DNA of 64,000 bases from Astragalus membranaceus (taxonomy: Eukaryota; Streptophyta; Magnoliopsida; Fabales; Fabaceae): NCBI GenBank assembly GCA_039519185.1, contig CM076847.1, forward strand, positions 21,015,251-21,079,250. Direction: 5' to 3'. Of the stretch, positions 11,760 through 21,615 are shown in pieces. How positions within the stretch are numbered: position 1 is the stretch's first letter; each line of letters opens with the position of its first letter. Made by a program: the position numbers and the translations under genes. The notes beneath the pieces were generated by a model. It did not search any database, was not told the origin of the DNA, and worked only from the letters and a program-made list of their open reading frames with translations.

Positions 11760-12849
11760 AGGCTTGATCCTCACTTGTAACCAAGCTTGAATTTTGTTAG
11801 AAAATCAATGACAAAGGCTCTCTAAAGATTCATGACTTCAATTTACTCTTCATGTTTTTATGATTCTTGCTTATTTACTTTCTTGCCCTTTTAATTTCTC
11901 GCTCTTTACTTTCTCGCTCTTTACTTTTCGCTCTTTACTTTCTCGCTCTTTTATTTTTCTTGCTATTTACTTTCTTCCTCTTTACTTTCTCGCACTTTAC
12001 TTTTCGCTCTTTACTTTCTCGCTCTTTTATTTTCCTTGCTATTTACTTTCTTGCTATTTAAATTCTCGCTCTTTACTTTCTCGCTATTTACTTTTCGCTC
12101 TTTACTTTCTCGCTCTTTTATTTTCCTTGCTATTTACTTTCTTGCCCCTTTTATTTTCCAAGTCATTTACTTTCATTGCTATTTAATTTCTCGCTCTTTA
12201 CTTTTCGCTCTTTACTTTTCCGCTCTTTTATTTTCCTTGTTATTTACTTTTTTGCCCTTTAAATTTCCAAGTCAAGTAAATTACTGGCAAGTCAAGTAAA
12301 TTACTGGCAATTTTCTTTTCAAGCAATTTACTTGACTTGGAAATTTAAAGGGCAAAAAAGTAAATAACAAGGAAAATAAAAGAGCGGAAAAGTAAAGAGC
12401 GAAAAGTAAAGAGCGAGAAATTAAATAGCAATGAAAGTAAATGACTTGGAAAATAAAAGGGGCAAGAAAGTAAATAGCAAGGAAAATAAAAGAGCGAGAA
12501 AGTAAAGAGCGAAAAGTAAATAGCGAGAAAGTAAAGAGCGAGAATTTAAATAGCAAGAAAGTAAATAGCAAGGAAAATAAAAGAGCGAGAAAGTAAAGAG
12601 CGAAAAGTAAAGTGCGAGAAAGTAAAGAGCAAGAAAGTAAATAGCAAGAAAAATAAAAGAGCGAGAAAGTAAAGAGCGAAAAGTAAAGAGCGAGAAAGTA
12701 AAGAGCGAGAAATTAAAAGGGCAAGAAAGTAAATAAGCAAGAATCATAAAAACATGAAGAGTAAATTGAAGTCATGAATCTTTAGAGAGCCTTTGTCATT
12801 GATTTTCTAACAAAATTCAAGCTTGGTTACAAGTGAGGATCAAGCCTCT
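11758..12849. repeat. large inverted repeat in the left LTR of C (arms about 525 bp)
   Basis: Arm 1 is 11,758-12,283 and arm 2 is 12,327-12,849, almost perfect reverse complements with a spacer of about 43 bases. Both arms consist mainly of the CGCTCTTTACTTTCT low-complexity repeat. A transcript from the LTR TATA would read through both arms and fold into a long hairpin. Confidence 0.92.
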
Positions 12850-13498
12850 TGGTTCCTTGCTATTTACTTTTTTGCCCTTTAAATTTCCAAGTCAAGTAAA
12901 TTGGAAATTTTCCTTGCTATTTACTTTCTTGCTATTTAAATTCTCGCTCTTTACTTTCTCGCTATTTACTTTTCGCTCTTTACTTTCTCGCTCTTTTATT
13001 TTCCTTGCTATTTACTTTCTTGCCCCTTTTATTTTCCTAGTCATTTACTTTCATTGCTATTTAATTTCTCGCTCTTTACTTTTCGCTCTTTACTTTTCCG
13101 CTCTTTTATTTTCCTTGTTATTTACTTTTTTGCCCTTTAAATTTCCAAGTCAAGTAAATTACTGGCAAGTCAAGTAAATTACTGGCAATTTTCTTTTCAA
13201 GCAATTTACTTTCTTGTCATTTACAATTCCGCTATTTATAATTTTGCACTTTACCGCTTTCTTTTATTTCTCGCTATTTAACTTTATGTTTTCTTCTTTT
13301 ATTTTCTTTTCTCCTCTTTTGTCTACAATGATCATGAGTGAGTAGACTTTACTAAAACATTCCTTCTTTCTAAAAACACTTTCTTTTCAGTTAATCAACT
13401 TTGAAAAATTAAATTGGTATTCACTTAGGCTCTCCCTGTGGACCGATACTCTTTTATTACGCGATACGACCCGTGCACTTGCGGGGCTATCAAGTTTT

Positions 13499-13516
13499 TG
13501 GCGCCGTTGCCGGGGA
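13499..13516 (+). other. primer binding site of element C (tRNA-Asp type)
   Basis: TGGCGCCGTTGCCGGGGA lies 6 bases after the left LTR end. It is complementary to a tRNA 3' end of the form CCCCGGCAACGGCGCCA, as in plant tRNA-Asp. Element B uses the same primer site. Confidence 0.85.
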
Positions 13517-13603
13517 GGCAGTGATATTGATTAAGTTTTTCGAAACCGGTTAGACTGAAATTTTATTTTCTTTATTTTTACTTTTTCTTCTCTTGTCCCT
13601 CGA

Positions 13604-14839
13604 ATGCGAAGAACCAGAAGTTTCGGTGAAACTGTTCAACAAATTCCCGAAATCGAAAGGTTCTTACATAGAAGGAGGAGAGAAATTCCCAATAACCAAA
13701 TGGCGGCTAATGAAAATCGTGCTCTCAAAGAGTATGCAACACCTTCAGCAGAGCCATCGGCTGCCATTGTACATCCAAATGTGGAAGCAAATAATTTTGA
13801 ACTCAAAACATCTCTGCTTTCGATGGTACAACAAAACCAATTTTCTGGTTCTCCCACGGAGGACCCAAATCTTCATATTTCAATTTTTCTTGAATACTGT
13901 GGAACTCTCAAATTAAACGGGGTACCTCCGGATGCCATAAGACTAAAACTCTTCCCTTTTTCATTAAGGGATAGAGCTAGAGCATGGCTACATTCTTTGC
14001 CTTCGGAATCCATTACCAGCTGGGACCAGCTAAAACAAGCTTTTCTTGCTAAATTCTTTCCCCCGAGTAAGACAGCTCAAATGAGAAATCAAATTACTCG
14101 ATTTTCTCAAAACGACGGGGAATCTCTTTATGATGCTTGGGAACGTTTCAAAGAAATGTTAAGGCTATGCCCCCATCATGGACTAGAGAAATGGCTTGTT
14201 GTTCACACTTTTTATAATGGATTACAATATGCAACAAGAATGACTATTGATGCAGCTGCAGGTGGAGCTTTAATGAACAAAAATTTTACCGAAGCTTATG
14301 CACTCGTTGAAGATATGGCTCAAAACCATTGTCAGTGGACAAGTGAGCGAGCCATGACGAATAAACCAGCCACATCAAAAGAGCCAGGTAAGTATGAAAT
14401 ATCTGTTGTTGATCATCTTACCTCAAAAGTGGACGCACTTTTTCAAAAATTTGAAAAATTAAATGTAAGTGCCGTCTCACAAACTTCTTCTTCTATTACT
14501 CCACCATGTGAATTATGTGGGGTTGTTGGCCATATTGGAGCTGAATGCCAGCTTGAGGCATCTAGTGCTGGGAACGAGCATATTAACTATGCTCAAAAGG
14601 AAGATCCGTTTTCAAATACTTATAATCCTGGGTGGAGGAATCATCCAAATTTTTCTTATAAAAATCCTCCACCCAATCCAGCACCTAGACCACCTCCTGT
14701 CTTTCAAAATCAAAGAGTTTTTAACAACCCACAAAACAACCCGCAAAAGTCGAACTTGGAATTTTTGATGGAAAAATTTGTGTCATCTCAAACAAAACAA
14801 AATGAAGAATTCAAAAAATCAAACTGGTTATTTGAATGA
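13604..14839 (+). CDS. gag of element C
   Basis: A 411-residue structural protein starting MRRTRSFGETVQQIPEIERF, about 110 bases after the primer site. The capsid region (about residues 80-260) has the Athila pattern FPFSLRDRARAWLHSLP, ESITSWDQLKQAFLAKFFP and YNGLQYATRMTIDAAAGGAL. A single CCHC knuckle, CELCGVVGHIGAEC, is near residue 305, followed by a proline/asparagine-rich stretch. The frame ends early: at 14,813-14,818 a run of six A replaces an expected five, throwing the tail out of frame with pol. Whether this is a mutation or a frameshift site is unresolved. Confidence 0.92.
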   Translation: MRRTRSFGETVQQIPEIERFLHRRRREIPNNQMAANENRALKEYATPSAEPSAAIVHPNVEANNFELKTSLLSMVQQNQFSGSPTEDPNLHISIFLEYCGTLKLNGVPPDAIRLKLFPFSLRDRARAWLHSLPSESITSWDQLKQAFLAKFFPPSKTAQMRNQITRFSQNDGESLYDAWERFKEMLRLCPHHGLEKWLVVHTFYNGLQYATRMTIDAAAGGALMNKNFTEAYALVEDMAQNHCQWTSERAMTNKPATSKEPGKYEISVVDHLTSKVDALFQKFEKLNVSAVSQTSSSITPPCELCGVVGHIGAECQLEASSAGNEHINYAQKEDPFSNTYNPGWRNHPNFSYKNPPPNPAPRPPPVFQNQRVFNNPQNNPQKSNLEFLMEKFVSSQTKQNEEFKKSNWLFE

Positions 14840-17800
14840 CACACTTATCAAATTAGTATCAAAAGTCGACTCTATTTCCACTCATAATAAAATGCTTGAA
14901 AATCAAATAACTCAAGTGGCAACACAGGTAGCTTCATCCTCTAAGACTTCAGGGGTATTTCCTGGGCAACCAGAGCAAAATCCAAAAGGCCAAATAAATG
15001 CCGTCACCCTTAGAAGCGGAAAACAATTAGAGGAACCAATAGCAAACCAAGAAAAAATTGTGAGTGAAAAACATAATTTACCAGGTGAGCTAGAAGAGAA
15101 AGAAAAAGGGAAAGAACCAAAAAAAGAAAGGGAAGAACCACACATCCCCCCTCCACCATACAAACCACCCATTCCTTTCCCCCAAAGATTTGCAAAAAAC
15201 AAGATTGACGAGCAATTCAAAAGGTTTGTCGACTTGCTTAAAAAGCTTTACATCAACGTTCCTTTCACTGATGCATTGTCTCAAATGCCGTCTTATTCTA
15301 AATTTTTGAAAGAAATTTTGTCCAAGAAAAGAAAAATAGACGACTATGAGACGATTGCATTAACAGAGGAATGTAGTGCAATTATCCAGAACAAGCTGCC
15401 ACAAAAACTCAAAGATCCAGGTAGTTTTTCCATACCTTGTGTGATTGGAAGTGAAACTATAAACAGAGCGATGTGCGATCTAGGAGCCAGTGTAAGTTTG
15501 ATGCCTCTTTCTCTTTGCAATAGACTAGGGATAGGGGAACTTAAACCCACAAAAATGACAATACAGTTGGCAGATCGTTCCGTTAAATACCCCACTGGAA
15601 TCTTAGAGGATATCCCTATCAAGGTAGGGCAAACTTTTATACCGGTGGACTTTGTTGTAATGGAAATTGAAGAAGACTCCCAAATTCCTATTCTTCTGGG
15701 GAGGCCTTTTTTAGCTACTGCAGGGGCAATAATTGACGTTAAAAACGGTAAGTTGGTTTTTAATGTGGGGGATGAAAAGGTTGAGTTTGAAGTTTCAAAC
15801 TTCATGAAAAGTCCATCTGTAAAAGACTCATGCTGCAGGATTGACATTGTAGACTATTGCGTGCGAGAGTGCTCTTTAGCATCATCTTCACAAGATAGTC
15901 TGGAAGATTGCCTTTTAGGCAACACAAATGAAAATGCAGCAGGGGAAACCCAATTCTACATAAAACTTTTGGATGAAAATCCACCATCAAAAGAATTGGG
16001 TACTGAAACTTTGGGTGAGGAGAAACCTCGACCTCTCCCAAAAGAAACACCAAAAATAGAACTGAAGCCCTTACCATCATCTCTCAGGTATGAGTTTCTT
16101 GGCCATAATTCTACTTTTCCAGTAATTGTAAATGCAAATTTGAAACAAAATGAGACTGAAAAGTTGCTTAATGTTCTCAAAAAGTATCCCAAAGCCATTG
16201 GGTATACTATTGAGGACATTAAAGGAATAAGTCCGTCAATCTGCATACACAGAATACTACTGGAAGAGGACTATAAACCTTCTATCGAGCATCAAAGAAG
16301 ATTAAACCCAAACATGAAAGAGGTTGTAAAAAAGGAAGTTTTAAAACTCCTTGATGCTGGGATAATATATCCTATTTCCGATAGTAAGTGGGTTAGTCCT
16401 GTTCAAGTAGTACCTAAGAAGGGAGGCTTAACAGTTATTAAAAATGAAAAGGATGAATGCATTTCCACAAGGACAATCACGGGATGGAGAATGTGTATTG
16501 ATTACAGAAAGCTTAACAAAGCTACCCGGAAAGATCACTTCCCTCTCCCGTTCATTGATCAAATGCTAGAAAGATTAGCGCGACACTCTCATTTCTGCTA
16601 TTTGGATGGTTATTCGGGATTTTTCCAAATTCCCATCCACCCTAGCGACCAAGAAAAAACAACTTTCACATGTCCTTTTGGCACTTATGCCTATAGAAGG
16701 ATGCCCTTTGGTCTATGTAATGCTCCCGCTACCTTTCAAAGGTGTATGATGTCCATATTTTCAGACTTTGTTGAAAACATAATGGAAGTGTTTATGGATG
16801 ATTTTTCCGTCCATGGGTCAAATTTTGAAAACTGTTTAGCCAATCTGGAAAAAGTCTTAGAAAGGTGTGAGAAGGTGAACCTAGTTCTAAACTGGGAAAA
16901 GTGTCATTTCATGGTTAATGAAGGAATTGTCCTAGGGCACTTAATTTCTCATAGAGGCATTGAGGTAGACCGTGCAAAAATTGAAGTGATTGAAAAAATG
17001 CTACCTCCCACCACAGTAAAAGAGGTGAGAAGCTTTTTAGGCCATGCGGGTTTCTACCGTCGGTTCATAAAAGACTTCTCAAAAATTTCAAAACCTATGA
17101 CAAGTCTGCTCCTTAAGGATGCAGCATTTATTTTTAACGATCTTTGTCTTGAAGCTTTTAACAGGTTGAAAAAGGCTTTAGTTACTGCCCCGATCATACA
17201 GCCACCAGACTGGAATCTTCCGTTTGAAATAATGTGCGATGCAAGCGACTATGCAGTTGGGGCAGTCCTGGGACAAAGAAAAGAAAAAAAATTGCATGCC
17301 ATATACTATGCAAGTAGGACCTTAGACGAGGCACAAATGAATTACGCCACAACTGAAAAAGAATTATTGGCGGTAGTTTTTGCCGTTGATAAGTTTCGAT
17401 CATATCTGGTAGGTTCAAAAATCATCATTTTTACTGATCACTCGGCCATAAAATATTTGTTAAACAAAAAAGATGCCAAGCCGAGATTGATCCGATGGGT
17501 TTTACTCCTACAAGAATTTGATCTTGAAATAAGGGATAAAAAAGGCGTTGAAAATGTTGTGGCTGATCATTTGTCCCGTCTACAAGGAACAAAAGAAGAA
17601 GAGTTGCCGCTTAATGATACATTTTTGGATGATCAACTCTTCTCATTGGTCAAATCTGAAGCACCATGGTATGCAGATTTTGTAAACTACCTTGCAGCAG
17701 GAGTACTCCCCCCAGATTTAAATTATCAGCGGAAGAAGAAATTCTTCCATGATCTTAAACAGTATTACTGGGACGAGCCACTGCTTTTTAAAAGGGGAGC

Positions 17801-18950
17801 TGATGGGGTGTTCAGAAGATGCATTCCGGAAGAAGAGGTAAGTAACATTCTATACCATTGTCATTCTTCTTCCTATGGCGGCCATGCCAGTTCTTCAAAA
17901 ACTGCTACGAAAATTCTTCAATCTGGTTTTTATTGGCCGTCCCTTTTTAAAGACGCGCATCAATTCATTTCTAAATGCGACCAGTGTCAACGCACCGGAA
18001 ATATTTCAAAAAGAAATGAAATGCCCTTAAATAATATCTTAGAGGTTGAAATTTTCGACGTCTGGGGTATCGATTTCATGGGACCGTTTCCTTCTTCTTT
18101 TGGAAACCAATATATTCTGGTAGCCGTTGACTATGTGTCAAAATGGATCGAAGCCATTGCTTCTCCTACAAACGATACAAAGGTAGTCATAAAACTTTTC
18201 AAAAAAATAATTTTTCCAAGATTCGGGGTCCCTCGTGTTGTCATAAGCGACGGAGGATCCCATTTCATCTCAAAACATTTTGAAATGTTACTGCAAAAGT
18301 TTGGAGTAAGGCACAAAGTTGCAACGCCTTATCACCCTCAAACAAGCGGTCAGGTTGAGGTATCGAATAGAGAAATTAAAAGTATTTTAGAAAAAACTGT
18401 TTCGACTTCAAGGAAAGACTGGTCGGTAAAGCTTGATGATGCTCTCTGGGCTTATCGGACTGCGTACAAGACTCCCATAGGAATGACTCCTTTCAAATTA
18501 ATTTATGGGAAGTCTTGCCACCTTCCGGTAGAGCTAGAGCACAAAGCTTACTGGGCAATTAAACGCCTTAACCTGAACATGGAATTAGCCGGAGAAAAAA
18601 GAAAACTCCAACTAAACGAATTGGAAGAACTGCGAATGGATGCTTATGAGAATGCCAAACTTTACAAAGAAAGAACAAAAAACTGGCATGATAAGCGTAT
18701 TATTCGTAGAGAATTCAAGGAGGGTGACCTGGTGTTATTGTTCAATTCCAGGCTAAAAATTTTTCCGGGAAAATTAAAGTCAAGATGGACCGGTCCTTTT
18801 GAAATCCGTAAGGTTTACCCCTTCGGATCTGTAGAGATCTGGAGCGAGAAAACTGGATCGTTTAAAGTCAATGGTCAAAGGTTGAAAAATTATTTAATTG
18901 GTGACCCAATTGAGAAAGGAACTAGTTTAGTTCTACATGATCCCAATTGA
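14778..18950 (+). CDS. pol of element C: PR-RT-RNase H-integrase, 1,390 aa
   Basis: Long uninterrupted polyprotein overlapping gag by 62 bases in another frame. Domains: the gag tail (residues 1-90), protease with CDLGASVSLMPLSLC (about 233), RT with IDYRKLNKATRKDHFPLPF and VFMDDFSVHG (about 671), RNase H from IMCDASDYAVGAVLG (about 818), integrase zinc region (about 1,035-1,070, ending CDQCQRTG), catalytic DVWGIDFMGPFP (about 1,094), VISDGGSHF (about 1,155) and the Glu in HPQTSGQVEVSNREI (about 1,190), then the C-terminal DNA-binding part. The ATG at 14,778 is only the first Met in the open frame; translation probably starts in gag. All catalytic residues appear kept. Confidence 0.94.
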   Translation: MCHLKQNKMKNSKNQTGYLNDTLIKLVSKVDSISTHNKMLENQITQVATQVASSSKTSGVFPGQPEQNPKGQINAVTLRSGKQLEEPIANQEKIVSEKHNLPGELEEKEKGKEPKKEREEPHIPPPPYKPPIPFPQRFAKNKIDEQFKRFVDLLKKLYINVPFTDALSQMPSYSKFLKEILSKKRKIDDYETIALTEECSAIIQNKLPQKLKDPGSFSIPCVIGSETINRAMCDLGASVSLMPLSLCNRLGIGELKPTKMTIQLADRSVKYPTGILEDIPIKVGQTFIPVDFVVMEIEEDSQIPILLGRPFLATAGAIIDVKNGKLVFNVGDEKVEFEVSNFMKSPSVKDSCCRIDIVDYCVRECSLASSSQDSLEDCLLGNTNENAAGETQFYIKLLDENPPSKELGTETLGEEKPRPLPKETPKIELKPLPSSLRYEFLGHNSTFPVIVNANLKQNETEKLLNVLKKYPKAIGYTIEDIKGISPSICIHRILLEEDYKPSIEHQRRLNPNMKEVVKKEVLKLLDAGIIYPISDSKWVSPVQVVPKKGGLTVIKNEKDECISTRTITGWRMCIDYRKLNKATRKDHFPLPFIDQMLERLARHSHFCYLDGYSGFFQIPIHPSDQEKTTFTCPFGTYAYRRMPFGLCNAPATFQRCMMSIFSDFVENIMEVFMDDFSVHGSNFENCLANLEKVLERCEKVNLVLNWEKCHFMVNEGIVLGHLISHRGIEVDRAKIEVIEKMLPPTTVKEVRSFLGHAGFYRRFIKDFSKISKPMTSLLLKDAAFIFNDLCLEAFNRLKKALVTAPIIQPPDWNLPFEIMCDASDYAVGAVLGQRKEKKLHAIYYASRTLDEAQMNYATTEKELLAVVFAVDKFRSYLVGSKIIIFTDHSAIKYLLNKKDAKPRLIRWVLLLQEFDLEIRDKKGVENVVADHLSRLQGTKEEELPLNDTFLDDQLFSLVKSEAPWYADFVNYLAAGVLPPDLNYQRKKKFFHDLKQYYWDEPLLFKRGADGVFRRCIPEEEVSNILYHCHSSSYGGHASSSKTATKILQSGFYWPSLFKDAHQFISKCDQCQRTGNISKRNEMPLNNILEVEIFDVWGIDFMGPFPSSFGNQYILVAVDYVSKWIEAIASPTNDTKVVIKLFKKIIFPRFGVPRVVISDGGSHFISKHFEMLLQKFGVRHKVATPYHPQTSGQVEVSNREIKSILEKTVSTSRKDWSVKLDDALWAYRTAYKTPIGMTPFKLIYGKSCHLPVELEHKAYWAIKRLNLNMELAGEKRKLQLNELEELRMDAYENAKLYKERTKNWHDKRIIRREFKEGDLVLLFNSRLKIFPGKLKSRWTGPFEIRKVYPFGSVEIWSEKTGSFKVNGQRLKNYLIGDPIEKGTSLVLHDPN

Positions 18951-19958
18951 AAAATTCTTTTTGACCGTCAAGCTAGTGACGTTAAAAGAGCGCTGCGTGG
19001 GAGGCAACCCACGGCTTAATGTATTTTTTGATTTGTTGAAAAATAAAATACCCCAGGGCCGAGTATCTTGAACCAGACAGCCAGGTGAGCTCTCCTAAAC
19101 CCTTTTTTGTTTAATTTGAAAAATCATTGAGGACAATGCCTAGTCCAAGCATGGGGGGGGGGGGTATTTTATTACTCTTATTAGGAATGTCTTTATTGCT
19201 TTGCAGAGTTTTTATCTTTTTGTACTTTGAGTTGTATCTGCTCCCTCCATCACGAAACTTTGTGAACCCTAAAGCATGTTTTAGATAAGCCTTTTCTGGA
19301 CAAAAATAATTTTTCAATCTTTCATTAGCAATCATCTAGGTGGACTGGTTGGGAGCAACAAAAATTGTATCATGGTTCGATTTCTACCTCTAGGGCTTTT
19401 TCACACACACACACACTACTGAGACTGTTTTCAGTTGTTAATACAATTAGAAGGACTGAAAAGAATCTAGTGACCTGGTTCTCTTGGTGACATTCACTGG
19501 ATGCGCGGTTACTGGAGAAAAACGTCTGAGTTGGGGTATTCAAAAAAAAAAAAAATTATGCAAAACCAATTCAAAATGCAAAAATTGGTGCATTTTAAAT
19601 GTCAAAATGAATGGTTAGCATATACAATCAAAGAAAAAGAAAAAGAAATATTGCTTGAAGACCCAACGTATAAAGACCCTCCTTTGAGACCCGGTCTTAG
19701 TGAATGGAGGACCCAAACTTAAGAATGCTGGGGAACCGGTTCTATGATGACATTGATATCCTCTCTAATGTATTGATACTTTAAATTTGTCTCCCAATTC
19801 CACAAGAAGCCCGGATAGTAGTTCTCAAACCGAAGTGTTAGAATTGCCCCACAGTTCGCTTAATGATTCGATGTGAAAATAATTTTCCTTCAGAATCGGC
19901 CTAAAGATTTACACTGTTTTTGCTTGAGGACAAGCAAAGGTTCAAGCGTGGGGGAGTT
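18951..19958 (+). other. 3' non-coding region and polypurine tract of element C
   Basis: About 1 kb without a convincing gene. It has a G10-11 run near 19,155, a (CA)n stretch near 19,403 and a conserved end GGACAAGCAAAGGTTCAAGC followed by the polypurine tract GTGGGGGAG just before the LTR at 19,959. Athila elements can carry an env-like gene here, but none is visible. Confidence 0.8.
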
Positions 19959-21615
19959 TGATAAGTCTATTTTTAGAGTCTTTTTAATAGTTATTTTCAT
20001 TAAGTTTTTTTAGGTATTTTAATTATATTTTATATCTTTGAACTATTTTAAAACATATGTTTGTTTTTTATTTTCAGGTTTTATTTTGGAGCAAAAGAGA
20101 AAATATGAGTTAAATGAAGAAAAAAGGAAATATTTGAGGAGGAGCAATTTTTAAAGCACTAGACACCCTCATGGGCGCCAAGGGCCCCAAAAACCGAAAA
20201 CTGACCAAGGGCGCCAAGCAGCAAAACTGGCGCAGCACAGGGCGCCAAGCAGCAAAAACTGGCGCAGAGCCTGCGCACGACCCTGGCACATGTTGCACGA
20301 CCCTAGTGCAAAACTGGCGCACGACCCTGGCAGATAGGCGCACGACCCTGGTAAAAACTGGCGCAGAGCCTGCGCACGACCCTGGGTGCACCACGCACGA
20401 CCCGTGCGTGTTTTCAACTGAAAATGGCCCATTTTGGCAGAACAAGGCGCACGACCCAGGCACATAGGCACACGACCCATGCTTGCCAGCAACGTAGAAC
20501 AGCTGTTTCCAGCACATGGCGCACGACCCTGGCACCATAGGCGCACGACCCTAGTGCAAAACTGGCGCAGAGCAGCCAAAATTGACTGGCCAGGGCGCAC
20601 GACCCTGGCACATGGGCGCACGACCCTGGCACCAGACAAGTCAATTTTGGCTGCACCCACTTGCTGATGGCTTTCCCTTGCCACTTGATTTGCCACTTTT
20701 TTTATGACCATTTTGCCCCTCCTCTCAAGTGCCTTAGACCTAATATTTTCCTATAAATAGAGGCTTGATCCTCACTTGTAACCAAGCTTGAATTTTGTTA
20801 GAAAATCAATGACAAAGGCTCTCTAAAGATTCATGACTTCAATTTACTCTTCATGTTTTTATGATTCTTGCTTATTTACTTTCTTGCCCTTTTAATTTCT
20901 CGCTCTTTACTTTCTCACTCTTTACTTTTCGCTCTTTACTTTCTCGCTCTTTTATTTTTCTTGCTATTTACTTTCTTCCTCTTTACTTTCTCGCACTTTA
21001 CTTTTCGCTCTTTACTTTCTCGCTCTTTTATTTTCCTTGCTATTTACTTTCTTGCTATTTAAATTCTCGCTCTTTACTTTCTCGCTATTTACTTTTCGCT
21101 CTTTACTTTCTCGCTCTTTTATTTTCCTTGCTATTTACTTTCTTGCCCCTTTTATTTTCCAAGTCATTTACTTTCATTGCTATTTAATTTCTCGCTCTTT
21201 ACTTTTCGCTCTTTACTTTTCCGCTCTTTTATTTTCCTTGTTATTTACTTTTTTGCCCTTTAAATTTCCAAGTCAAGTAAATTACTGGCAAGTCAAGTAA
21301 ATTACTGGCAATTTTCTTTTCAAGCAATTTACTTTCTTGTCATTTACAATTCCGCTATTTATAATTTTGCACTTTACCGCTTTCTTTTATTTCTCGCTAT
21401 TTAACTTTATGTTTTCTTCTTTTATTTTCTTTTCTCCTCTTTTGTCTACAATGATCATGAGTGAGTAGACTTTACTAAAACATTCCTTCTTTCTAAAAAC
21501 ACTTTCTTTTCAGTTAATCAACTTTGAAAAATTAAATTGGTATTCACTTAGGCTCTCCCTGTGGACCGATACTCTTTTATTACGCGATACGACCCGTGCA
21601 CTTGCGGGGCTATCA
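19959..21615 (+). repeat. right LTR of element C, 1,657 bp
   Basis: Begins TGATAAGTCTATTTTTAGAG, ends GGGGCTATCA, and is followed by the TTGGG target duplication. TATAAATAG is at 20,752-20,760. It lacks the 879-bp inverted/direct duplication of the left LTR, so it shows the ancestral LTR form. Confidence 0.95.

Larger units (their letters stand above)
10957..13492 (+). repeat. left LTR of element C, 2,536 bp, with an 879-bp inverted/direct duplication
   Basis: Matches the right LTR until about 12,328. It then contains about 879 extra bases: an inverted copy of 11,758-12,283 (12,327-12,849), a short joining piece, and a second direct copy of about 12,034-12,328 (12,911-13,208). It then rejoins the normal LTR to end GGGGCTATCA at 13,492. 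Only a few single-base differences to the right LTR were seen elsewhere. Confidence 0.93.
10957..21615 (+). mobile_element. Element C: Athila-like gypsy element, nearly intact, nested in B
   Basis: A 10,659-bp plus-strand element flanked by TTGGG. Left LTR 10,957-13,492, tRNA-Asp primer site at 13,499, gag 13,604-14,839, pol 14,778-18,950, about 1 kb of 3' non-coding sequence, polypurine tract, right LTR 19,959-21,615. The LTRs start TGATAAGTC and end GGGGCTATCA. They are nearly identical where they align, but the left is 879 bp longer because of an internal inverted and direct duplication. Coding damage is limited to one homopolymer frameshift between gag and pol. Pol style matches Athila. 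Confidence 0.95.

Noticed and set aside
11860..13177. Hydrophobic frames repeating SLLSRSFIFLAIYFL that look like membrane proteins
   Set aside because: Translation of the CGCTCTTTACTTTCT low-complexity repeat in LTR C and its inverted copy.
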